Source: Mucilaginibacter aquatilis (GTDB taxonomy: Bacteria > Bacteroidota > Bacteroidia > Sphingobacteriales > Sphingobacteriaceae). Taken from it: a DNA stretch of 64,000 nt. Position 1 is the stretch's first letter. The number at the start of each line of letters is the position of its first letter. A model generated the notes under the pieces. It searched no databases and had not been told where the DNA came from. It saw only the letters and a program-made list of their open reading frames with translations. Position numbers and translations under genes: made by a program. Shown here in pieces: positions 26,227-33,027 of this stretch. The stretch is taken from positions 310,001-374,000 of the forward strand of contig NZ_WQLA01000005.1 in NCBI RefSeq assembly GCF_009755275.1, read 5' to 3'.

Positions 26227-26705
26227 ATATCATTTAAAGATAAAATGCTGATTTCCAAAGCCCCAAACAGCTCAAAGATGAGAGCAGTACGGAACATCGA
26301 ATATTCGAAAAAAAAGCGGATTAAAAAATTAAAATTAAAATTTGCAGGGGTGTGTTTTTTGTGGTATACTATAGGCCTTACCACTCCAAAACAAGCCGGC
26401 ACGTAGCGCAGCTAAATTCCTCATTTTTAATTGCTTAGATTGCATTTTATATTGTGTTATAGTTTAAGATTGTTCGTTACAAGAAACCCACAAAATCCCT
26501 AAAAAATCACGCCTCATAAGCAACAATTCTTAAGCCATTTTAACCATTTAATTGACACCAAAAAGCTAAACAACTGAGTTACGGTTGAATAATATTTTTA
26601 CTGAAATTGAGATAAACTACCGGTTAAAAAAAAATCACGCCACATTTAAGCAAACCATACAATTTGCTATAAAATATATACAGAGGCATGCATTGGTTAA
26701 AGCAA
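26227..26705. other. AT-rich 479-bp gap upstream of dnaA
   Basis: No convincing gene is present; short open frames here run into dnaA or its neighbour in the wrong frame. A 13-bp direct repeat (AAAAAATCACGCC at 26501-26513 and 26629-26641) is the only repeat seen. No TTATCCACA-type box was found on either strand, so I do not call an origin. The dnaA promoter must lie near 26240-26400. Confidence 0.6.
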
Positions 26706-27236
26706 TTAAAACAGCTCTTCTAAATCTTTATGAATCATGCCTGCAGCGGTTTCATACGGGTTGTTTTCAAGCGTGCTTAAATTAGTGAGCAACACACGGC
26801 TAAAATCCAAACCGCTTGCATTTTGAGGCAACGAACGGTACGTGTTATTAAGAAGACCGGCTGTGTCGTCTTTTAAACGGCGCACTACTGCCCAGGCGCG
26901 GCTGCTTACATACACCTGCTGTGTAATATTATGCTGATATTCATTGTTTACCTCCTGTATGGCAATATGATGCAGTTCGGCGGCTGTTAAACCTGCACTA
27001 TTAAGCCTTACCAACAAGCTGGAAGGATTAATACGCTCAACTAATAACACTATACGCTCGTAAGCCTGCAGGCGTAAAGGCAGCGTTTGGTTATCGGCGG
27101 CTTTTTTTAATTCAAGCACTTGCAATCGCTCACTTTTATCAAGGTAAGGTTTTATAAGGTAAAATGCAACCCAAACCACGCCTACGCCGGCAACGGTAAG
27201 TTTCAAAATATCAAGGAGGATGTCGTAAACTGTCAT
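26706..27236 (-). CDS. N-terminally anchored hypothetical protein
   Basis: Protein of 176 residues. One TM segment at about 8-28 (ILKLTVAGVGVVWVAFYLI) is followed by a cytoplasmic helical domain rich in Leu/Arg/Glu, including PLRLQAYERIVLLVERINP. It looks like a conserved Bacteroidota membrane-anchored protein, but I cannot name the family. It lies in the same direction as dnaA but 479 bp upstream, and is divergent from the Fe-S carrier gene. Confidence 0.75.
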   Translation of the reverse strand: MTVYDILLDILKLTVAGVGVVWVAFYLIKPYLDKSERLQVLELKKAADNQTLPLRLQAYERIVLLVERINPSSLLVRLNSAGLTAAELHHIAIQEVNNEYQHNITQQVYVSSRAWAVVRRLKDDTAGLLNNTYRSLPQNASGLDFSRVLLTNLSTLENNPYETAAGMIHKDLEELF

Positions 27237-27328
27237 TTTTTAATGTTAGGCAGAGGTCATAAATATATTGAGGATAACAAAAATCTGCATTTTAAGTTAT
27301 ATTTGTCTTAGGTAAATTTAAAATAATT

Positions 27329-27676
27329 ATGAGCGTAGCTGTTGAAATTGCACCTGTAACATTTACTGAGGGCGCTGCCAGAGAAATCAGAAAGCTTAAA
27401 GACCAACAAGAATTAAGTGACGACTTTGGCCTACGTGTTGGCGTTGAAGGTGGTGGTTGTGCAGGTATGAACTATATTTTAGGTTTTGATCAGCCTAAAG
27501 AGGGAGACAAAGAGTATTACATTGACGGCATAAAGGTTTTTATGCATAAAGCACACGGCATGTATCTTGCCGGTATGCAGGTTGACTTTCAAGACGGACT
27601 AAATGCCCGCGGTTTTGTATTTAACAACCCTAATGCACAAAGCACCTGCGGTTGCGGTACTTCGTTTTCGGTTTAA
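27329..27676 (+). CDS. A-type Fe-S cluster carrier (IscA/ErpA/HesB family)
   Basis: Protein of 115 residues. The three cluster-ligand cysteines are C44 in GGGCAGMNY and C107, C109 in the C-terminal TCGCGTSFSV. It accepts Fe-S clusters from the assembly scaffold and hands them to apo-proteins. It is monocistronic, between a divergent gene and a terminator. A TATATTTG at 27298-27305 is a possible -7 box 24 nt before the ATG. Whether it is IscA, SufA or ErpA cannot be told from sequence alone. Confidence 0.94.
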   Translation: MSVAVEIAPVTFTEGAAREIRKLKDQQELSDDFGLRVGVEGGGCAGMNYILGFDQPKEGDKEYYIDGIKVFMHKAHGMYLAGMQVDFQDGLNARGFVFNNPNAQSTCGCGTSFSV

Positions 27677-27698
27677 TAACTGTTTAACGTTATATTAT

Positions 27699-27734
27699 AA
27701 AAAAGGCAACCCTTTAAGGTTGCCTTTTTGTTTT
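27699..27734. terminator. Bidirectional terminator between the Fe-S carrier and thioredoxin genes
   Basis: Perfect 11-bp arms AAAAGGCAACC (27701-27711) and GGTTGCCTTTT (27718-27728) around a 6-nt loop. T5 follows on the plus strand and T6 on the minus strand. It serves both converging genes. Confidence 0.85.
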
Positions 27735-27763
27735 ATTCTATGTTGCAGTATGCAGTGATGATG

Positions 27764-28510
27764 TTATATAGCTTTTAATGCTTCCTCTATTTCTTTATCA
27801 ATATAAGCAATGGTTGGCGAGCCATAACCGCTGCTATGAAATACAACCTTGCCTGCCTTATTCACAACTACGTTTGTTGGATATAAATGTATTCCATACT
27901 TGCTGGCTGTGAAACGCCCGCGTTCAACAATGTTGTAATTGAAAGGCATTAACTTAAAAAAGCTATTTAATTCATACTTCTCATCAAGTGCAATAGCTAT
28001 AAATACAACCTCTTTGTTGCCTTTATATTTTTCTACAAGTTCATTCAATTCGGGTATCTCCGTGCGACATGGCGGACAATTAATAAACCAAAAATTCAGC
28101 ACTACTACCTTCCCTGCCAAAGTCTTTTCATTCCACTTGTTTCCATTAATGTCTCTTTCGTTAAACCATTTAAACAACTGGCCGGTAGTAAAAAATTTAC
28201 TTTCTGTTGGCTTTGAATCATAATAAGACCGCATTCCAGCTGCTGGTTGGCTCTCCGGTTTGCGAACCGACAGCTGTTGTCTTTTTACTAATGTATATTC
28301 ATTCTTTTTACCAGAATCACTATTTGCTACCAAGGTATACTTACCACTTTTGAGCAAGCCTATTACGTTTAAATAATCATACTTAACACCGGCCGAATCT
28401 TTGATAACCGTATTAGGATCAATTCTTACCGAATAGGTAGTTGATGACGCTTGAGCATAAACCTGCACATATAAAAAGAGCAGGCAGCAAATTGACAGGA
28501 GATATTTCAT
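27764..28510 (-). CDS. TlpA-like exported thioredoxin
   Basis: Protein of 248 residues with a signal peptide ending VYAQ. The C-terminal thioredoxin domain (about 105-245) carries C145-P-P-C148 in NFWFINCPPCRTEIP and the conserved cis-Pro region YPTNVVVN. About 80 residues of beta-rich N-terminal sequence precede it. It probably reduces disulfides in periplasmic proteins (cytochrome maturation or related). The CPPC motif rather than CGPC or CEPC is a common variant in this phylum. The partner protein is unknown. Confidence 0.88.
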   Translation of the reverse strand: MKYLLSICCLLFLYVQVYAQASSTTYSVRIDPNTVIKDSAGVKYDYLNVIGLLKSGKYTLVANSDSGKKNEYTLVKRQQLSVRKPESQPAAGMRSYYDSKPTESKFFTTGQLFKWFNERDINGNKWNEKTLAGKVVVLNFWFINCPPCRTEIPELNELVEKYKGNKEVVFIAIALDEKYELNSFFKLMPFNYNIVERGRFTASKYGIHLYPTNVVVNKAGKVVFHSSGYGSPTIAYIDKEIEEALKAI

Positions 28511-28573
28511 GAAGTGATAAGCTTTAAAAAACCAAAATAGCTATTACGCACCAAAAAATCAATTTGCCTTTAC

Positions 28574-28711
28574 CTATTCAATAAAGGAATGCTCATCAAG
28601 CTTGGGCAACCTGTAAACTTTTGTATTTTGCGTAGTAGTTGATTGAGCCATTACCTCATTCAAACCAATTGCAACCGGTAAAACAAAAAAGCAAACAGCA
28701 TACTTTTTCAT
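28574..28711 (-). CDS. Predicted 45-residue secreted peptide
   Basis: Short frame ATG 28711 to TAG 28574. It starts MKKYAVCFFVLPVAIGLNEV and reads MAQ at residues 21-23, a standard signal peptide with cleavage after Ala22 (V-M-A). The mature part would be only about 23 residues (QSTTTQNTKVYRLPKLDEHS then FIE). It sits alone in a 302-bp gap, divergent from the lipase-like gene. The basic N-terminus, hydrophobic core and cleavage site make chance unlikely, but no homologue is known to me. Confidence 0.5.
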   Translation of the reverse strand: MKKYAVCFFVLPVAIGLNEVMAQSTTTQNTKVYRLPKLDEHSFIE

Positions 28712-28812
28712 ATTGATAAGATTTGTTACTTAAATATATGAAAAATACTTATTAATACACTTAAAAAGTATTATGTACACTAAAGTTTCTTATTTGTTAA
28801 CATATTTATAAT

Positions 28813-29907
28813 ATGAGTAGATTTGTAATTATATTAATTGTACTTTTTATACCACAGCTGCTTATGGCCCAGTTGAGGCCTGGGTTTAATGCCGAGGAGT
28901 ACCTGGAAATGTTGCGCTTATCGCGCCAACAAACAGATTCGGGGATAAAAAATGATCAAACACCTAAACCAGTTAATTTTAAAAGGATATACCGTTCGCC
29001 AATTGGCCCGCTGCTAAACCGTTGGGAGTTGTGGACAAATGCAGGCAGCAAAACGGCTGTTATTAGCATAAGAGGAACAACCGGCGATGCTGTGAGCTGG
29101 CTTGAAAACTTTTACGCAGCACAGGTTCCGGCTGTTGGCGAGCTGCAAATTAATGATAGTACACGCTTCAATTATCATTTGGCAAACCATCCACAGGCCG
29201 CCGTACACATTGGCTGGTTGCTTGGCCTGGCCGAGCTTTCAAAAACCATAGTACCCGAACTGAACAAGTTGTACAAAACCGAAGGCTACAAAAATTTCAT
29301 CATTATGGGACATAGCCAGGGTGCAGCGCTTGCCTACTTACTGCGTTCACATTTAGCGTGGCTACAAACGCAAGGCCTTGTACCTGCTGATTTGGTTGTA
29401 AAAACATATTGCAGCGCTCCGCCTAAACCCGGCAATTTATATTATGCTTATGATTTTAATTATTTAACCCGCGGAGGTTGGGCCATAGCAGTTACTAACG
29501 CAGCCGATTGGGTACCTCAAACTCCTTTCTCTATACAAACGCTTGATGACTTTGCCAAGCCAAATCCGTTTGGCAGTATTGATGCGGCAGTAAAGGGTAA
29601 ATCTATTTTTGTTAAGCTGTATGTTAAGCACATTTATAACCGCTTGCGCAAACCCCCTTTAAGGGCTGTTAAAAACAATCAGAAATATCTGGGCCACATG
29701 GTGTATAAATTCATTAAAAAAACACTCCCCCAGTTTAAAGAGCCTGCGTACGCCGAAGGCAATTTATATACCTCATGTGGTGTACCTATTGTGCTGATGC
29801 CTGATGATGACTACCGGCAAAAATTTCCTGACGACTCAAAGAATGTATTTGTACATCACATGTTTTGGCCCTATTACTATCTTACTCAAAAGGAATATGC
29901 ACAATAA
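28813..29907 (+). CDS. Exported lipase-like alpha/beta hydrolase (class 3 lipase type)
   Basis: Protein of 364 residues. Signal peptide 1-20 ends LLMAQ. The nucleophile elbow GHSQGAALAYLL gives S168, and a likely acid is D232 in TNAADWVPQ, the usual position in class 3 lipases. The body matches alpha/beta hydrolases acting on lipid esters. It stands alone, followed by the TPP riboswitch. The substrate is unknown. Confidence 0.8.
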   Translation: MSRFVIILIVLFIPQLLMAQLRPGFNAEEYLEMLRLSRQQTDSGIKNDQTPKPVNFKRIYRSPIGPLLNRWELWTNAGSKTAVISIRGTTGDAVSWLENFYAAQVPAVGELQINDSTRFNYHLANHPQAAVHIGWLLGLAELSKTIVPELNKLYKTEGYKNFIIMGHSQGAALAYLLRSHLAWLQTQGLVPADLVVKTYCSAPPKPGNLYYAYDFNYLTRGGWAIAVTNAADWVPQTPFSIQTLDDFAKPNPFGSIDAAVKGKSIFVKLYVKHIYNRLRKPPLRAVKNNQKYLGHMVYKFIKKTLPQFKEPAYAEGNLYTSCGVPIVLMPDDDYRQKFPDDSKNVFVHHMFWPYYYLTQKEYAQ

Positions 29908-29959
29908 ACTGAGCCATGTATTAAATTATTGAATTATAGTTATAATTAAAATAAAAGAA

Positions 29960-29967
29960 TAGATTTG
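29960..29967 (+). promoter_or_regulatory. Candidate -7 box of the riboswitch promoter
   Basis: TAGATTTG matches the Bacteroidota -7 consensus TAnnTTTG exactly. A start about 7 nt downstream would place the 5' end of the RNA at the first base of the riboswitch P1 stem. No TTG sits at the ideal 19-21 nt upstream, so only the -7 half is clear. Confidence 0.5.
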
Positions 29968-29973
29968 TTAAAT

Positions 29974-30062
29974 ACTTGCACGGGGTGCTTAACCAGTAAT
30001 GGTGAGGCTGAGATAATACCCGATAAACCTGATACGGATAATACCGGCGTAGGGATGCATGG
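29974..30062 (+). ncRNA. TPP riboswitch (THI element)
   Basis: All conserved blocks are present in order: CGGGGTGC (29981-29988), CTGAGA (30008-30013), ATACCC, ACCTGAT (30027-30033) and GGATAATACCGGCGTAGGGA (30036-30055). P1 closes with TGCA at 29977-29980 and 30056-30059. It binds thiamine pyrophosphate. The terminator downstream indicates transcription control: TPP bound means early stop. Confidence 0.96.
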
Positions 30063-30111
30063 GCTTTAATGTTATCATCAGCGGTTGTTGTCCGTTTATC
30101 AGATATTAATT

Positions 30112-30166
30112 AAAAAGCCTTGTTTCTGTTGCCGTTATTATGCGGTACCCAGAAGCAAGGCTTTTT
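30112..30166 (+). terminator. Riboswitch expression-platform terminator
   Basis: 17-bp stem (30112-30128 with 30150-30166, core AAAAAGCCTTG/CAAGGCTTTTT, one G-U pair) around a 21-nt loop that can itself pair, followed by ACATTT. It ends 22 nt before the methyltransferase ATG, between the aptamer and the operon. Confidence 0.85.
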
Positions 30167-30188
30167 ACATTTAATACCTTTTAAATAA

Positions 30189-30908
30189 ATGGATTTAGAA
30201 AAAAACAACAGTTTTGGGTTAATGACTCAAAGCCTCACCAACTGGCAGGGACGCAAAGAGTGGTTTTTTAACCGCGAACACACCGACACTTACGAGCAAT
30301 GGTATGAAGGCCGCTATAAGCGTGCCGAGGTTTGGCAAAAAAAAGTAATGAGCCAGCTGCTGGGTAAAGACCCGCGCGTTAAAGAACTGCTAGAGTTTGG
30401 TTGCGGCACCACACGCTTTACCCGCTGGTGGCACGAAATAGGCATTGACGCAACAGGTGGCGACCTCTCTCCCTTTATGCTTGGCCAGGCTGTACACTTA
30501 TTTAAGGGCGATTTAGTGAATGCCGACTCGCACTTTATGCCTTTTAAAGATAACACCTTTGATGCCGTAGCTTTTATTACCACGTTTGAGTACTATCGTA
30601 ATCCGGTTCAGGTTATACGCGAGGCCGCCAGAGTAGGCAAACACGGAATTGCGTTTGGTATGATGAACCGTAACTCTCCTAAGGTGCTGCGCCGCCGGGT
30701 ACAGCAAATGTTTGGTAAAAATCCGTTTTATGTTACGGCAACCTTTTATACGCCGCAAATGCTCATCAATAAAATTGATGAGGCCCTGCAAGGCCGCAGC
30801 TACACTTTGGAGTGGACTTGTACCGGCCTGCCCGAGTGGTTCCCGGTACAGCAGTGGAGCGTTCCGGTGGGCGACTTTTTTGGTTTATACGTTAAATTTA
30901 CTGATTAA
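30189..30908 (+). CDS. Class I SAM-dependent methyltransferase in a TPP-riboswitch operon
   Basis: Cytoplasmic protein of 239 residues. SAM motif I is LLEFGCGTTRF (67-77), followed by an acidic loop GGDLSPFML and the motif HFMPFKDNTFDAVAFITTFE. It belongs to the Methyltransf_11-type superfamily. It is the first of four tightly spaced genes under the TPP riboswitch, so its substrate should relate to thiamine. No thiamine methyltransferase of this class is standard, which makes it unusual. A partner is suggested by the Trm112-like protein encoded by the fourth gene. Confidence 0.88.
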   Translation: MDLEKNNSFGLMTQSLTNWQGRKEWFFNREHTDTYEQWYEGRYKRAEVWQKKVMSQLLGKDPRVKELLEFGCGTTRFTRWWHEIGIDATGGDLSPFMLGQAVHLFKGDLVNADSHFMPFKDNTFDAVAFITTFEYYRNPVQVIREAARVGKHGIAFGMMNRNSPKVLRRRVQQMFGKNPFYVTATFYTPQMLINKIDEALQGRSYTLEWTCTGLPEWFPVQQWSVPVGDFFGLYVKFTD

Positions 30909-30913
30909 CCGCC

Positions 30914-31966
30914 ATGACGCTATCAGGAAAAATATCGGGTGGAGGTTTTGAGCAGTTTATTTTACCACAGCTTGGCTACAATCGCCCCGAAGTAACCAGC
31001 GGGCCTGCCTTTGGTGTAGATGTATCGGTAATTGGCTTACTTGGCGGCACAGGGCTGGCGCTTACCAGTGATCCGCTTTCGCTCATACCATCACTGGGTT
31101 TGCAGGAATCGGCATGGCTGTCGGTACATTTAATGGCCAATGATATGGCTACTACAGGCTTTACTCCTATGTATGCCCAAATGGTGCTTAACCTACCGCC
31201 ATCGTTAACTGAACAAGATTTTGCCAGTTATTGGGGCTATATTCACAAATATAGTCAGGCAATAGGTGTTGCTATTACAGGCGGACACACCGGCACTATT
31301 GAGGGTCAAAACTCTACCATTGCCGGTGGCGGCACCATGTTGTTAACTGCTCCTGTAGATGTTATACTCTTAAGCCACAAGGCCGAGGCCGGTAATGTTA
31401 TTATTGTTACCAAAGCGTGCGCTACATCTTCAGCTGCGTTACTGGCCATGTGTTTCCCGCAAACAGTAAAAAATCAATTGGGCACAGAGGTTTACCAGGA
31501 AGGTTGCGGGTTGTTTTACCAAACATCATCATTAATTGATGCCCTTACAGCCGTTGGCTTACCCTCCCGCGGTAAAGAGGTTACTGCCATGCACGATGTT
31601 ACAGAAGGCGGTGTACTGGGTGCTATTTATGAAATGGCAGTTGCCTCAAACAACGGCGTAAAAGTATATAACGAGCAACTGCCCTTAGGCGATGCCCAGC
31701 AAAGCATTTGCAAACTTTTTGGCATCGACAGCCGCTTTTGCATCGGGGCCGGGTCTATGGTTATAGCCGTTGATAAAGGTTATGTTGACAATGTTTTGCA
31801 ACGCCTGGCATCTGCTCAAATTAAAGCAACCGTTGTGGGCGAGTTTACCTCACTTGCCGATGGTTACAAACTTATTGAGAACGGCCATGAAAACGACCTG
31901 CTCTACTACAGTAAAGACCCTTACTGGGATGCTTTTTTTAACGCTTATAAAAACGGATGGAAGTAA
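30914..31966 (+). CDS. PurM/HypE/ThiL-superfamily ATP-binding protein (AIR synthase-related)
   Basis: Protein of 350 residues. The AIR synthase-related N-domain starts GKISGGGFEQFILPQLG, with metal/ATP-side acidic residues at D36 (FGVD), D53 (TSDP) and N76-D77 (MANDMATTG), then GGHT 123-126. The C-domain has HDVTEGGVLGAIYEMA (227-242), closer to HypE than to standard ThiL. Family members phosphorylate substrates or activate amides with ATP. Being under a TPP riboswitch suggests a kinase acting on a thiamine precursor, but standard ThiL motifs are not clear. Confidence 0.85.
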   Translation: MTLSGKISGGGFEQFILPQLGYNRPEVTSGPAFGVDVSVIGLLGGTGLALTSDPLSLIPSLGLQESAWLSVHLMANDMATTGFTPMYAQMVLNLPPSLTEQDFASYWGYIHKYSQAIGVAITGGHTGTIEGQNSTIAGGGTMLLTAPVDVILLSHKAEAGNVIIVTKACATSSAALLAMCFPQTVKNQLGTEVYQEGCGLFYQTSSLIDALTAVGLPSRGKEVTAMHDVTEGGVLGAIYEMAVASNNGVKVYNEQLPLGDAQQSICKLFGIDSRFCIGAGSMVIAVDKGYVDNVLQRLASAQIKATVVGEFTSLADGYKLIENGHENDLLYYSKDPYWDAFFNAYKNGWK

Positions 31967-32616
31967 TGGAAAAAACGCATGGAATTACCGGCGGCGTTTA
32001 TTTAGTGCTTGACCCTGCCCAACCGATTGATTTGTTATTACAAAAACTGGAAGCGGCGCTTACAGGCGGAGTAAACGCTGTACAAATATGGAACAACTGG
32101 GACAAAGAAACTGATAAGCTAACACTGATTGAAGCAATTGGTACTCTTTGCCGTAATTATCACGTTCCGCTATTTATCAATGAAGAATGGCAATTATTGA
32201 AGCAAAGCCTTTTTTTAGATGGCGTTCACTTTGATGCCATACCCAATGACTATGAGTTAATTAAAAAAGCAGTTACAAGACCGTTTATGGCCGGTATTAC
32301 CTGTTCGGGCGATTTAAACACCGTTGCCTGGGCCAGTAAGCACCAACTTAATTACGTATCGTTTTGCGCCATGTTTCCGTCGCCATCGGCGGGTAGTTGC
32401 AGTATTGTAATGCCGGAGGTTGTTAAAGAAGCTCACAAAACTACCTCTCTGCCGCTGTTTGTATCTGGCGGCATTACACCTCAAAACATCATCGCCTTAA
32501 AAGAAAAAACACCGTTTGACGGTGTGGCCGTCATATCGGGCATCATGAGTGCCAACGACCCCCAAAAACAAGTTAAAATTTATAAAGATGCATTAGGCAT
32601 CGCCCAATCTGTATGA
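31966..32616 (+). CDS. ThiE/TenI-like TIM-barrel protein with a diverged active site
   Basis: About 216 residues from ATG 31966 (TAATG overlap with the previous stop; ATG 31957 adds three residues). The TIM-barrel framework of thiamine-phosphate synthase is clear: INEEWQLL, LDGVHF, SGGITPQN and VAVISGIM. By eye, the QxRxK phosphate site reads Q-I-W-N-N, ND reads NE, and the PTPTK loop reads PSPSAGS, so residues that bind pyrophosphate look lost. It may be a TenI-type thiazole enzyme or something new. It overlaps the next gene by 4 nt. Confidence 0.8.
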   Translation: MEKTHGITGGVYLVLDPAQPIDLLLQKLEAALTGGVNAVQIWNNWDKETDKLTLIEAIGTLCRNYHVPLFINEEWQLLKQSLFLDGVHFDAIPNDYELIKKAVTRPFMAGITCSGDLNTVAWASKHQLNYVSFCAMFPSPSAGSCSIVMPEVVKEAHKTTSLPLFVSGGITPQNIIALKEKTPFDGVAVISGIMSANDPQKQVKIYKDALGIAQSV

Positions 32617-32870
32617 AACTTAAAACCATAGAAAAGCTTTGCTGCCCGTTTGATAAGCACGACCTTACTTTGCAAGTACTGGTCAAAGACACTACCGAGA
32701 ACATTATAGAAGGCATTTTAAACTGTACTCATTGCCAGCGCAAATACCCTATAGTTTACGGCGTACCTATTATGGCTCCTGACGAGTACCGCCAAATACC
32801 TTTAGAACAACCAATACTAGAGCGATGGAAGCTGGAGTATGGTATTAGTGATTTGAAATTGCTACCGTAA
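32613..32870 (+). CDS. Trm112-like zinc-ribbon protein
   Basis: Protein of 85 residues. An N-terminal LCCPFDKHDL (C11; the usual second Cys is D14, with H16 nearby) and a C-terminal C38-T-H-C41 in NCTHCQRKYPIVYGVPIM form the Trm112/YcaR zinc-ribbon layout. Trm112 proteins bind and activate SAM methyltransferases in eukaryotes and archaea. The first gene of this operon is a methyltransferase, so a partnership is plausible but inferred. It is the last gene, with an ATGA overlap to the ThiE-like gene. Confidence 0.85.
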   Translation: MKLKTIEKLCCPFDKHDLTLQVLVKDTTENIIEGILNCTHCQRKYPIVYGVPIMAPDEYRQIPLEQPILERWKLEYGISDLKLLP

Positions 32871-32945
32871 TTTATGCCAAATATGTACTATTTTTAAAAA
32901 GTTTGAATCATTTACCGCAATGAATGCACCATTACTATTTCACTA

Positions 32946-32994
32946 ACAAAAACGTGGCAACCTACTCATTACATAAAAAGTAGATTGCCACGTT
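32946..32994 (-). terminator. uvrA terminator
   Basis: 16-bp stem (32951-32966 with 32979-32994, AACGTGGCAA.CTACT), one mismatch that is a G-U pair on the minus-strand RNA, followed there by TTTTTG. It sits 34 nt past the uvrA stop and beyond the end of the plus-strand operon. Confidence 0.75.
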
Positions 32995-33027
32995 AGTACT
33001 GGCAATGCAATAAAGAATAAGAATATA

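Noticed and set aside
26121-26402. Frame across the dnaA start region (93 residues)
   Set aside because: Runs antisense or out of frame over dnaA and its leader, with no recognisable motif.
26227-26705. Possible oriC next to dnaA
   Set aside because: AT-rich and next to dnaA, but no DnaA box (TTATCCACA or a one-mismatch form) was found on either strand, and no dnaN or other replication gene adjoins.
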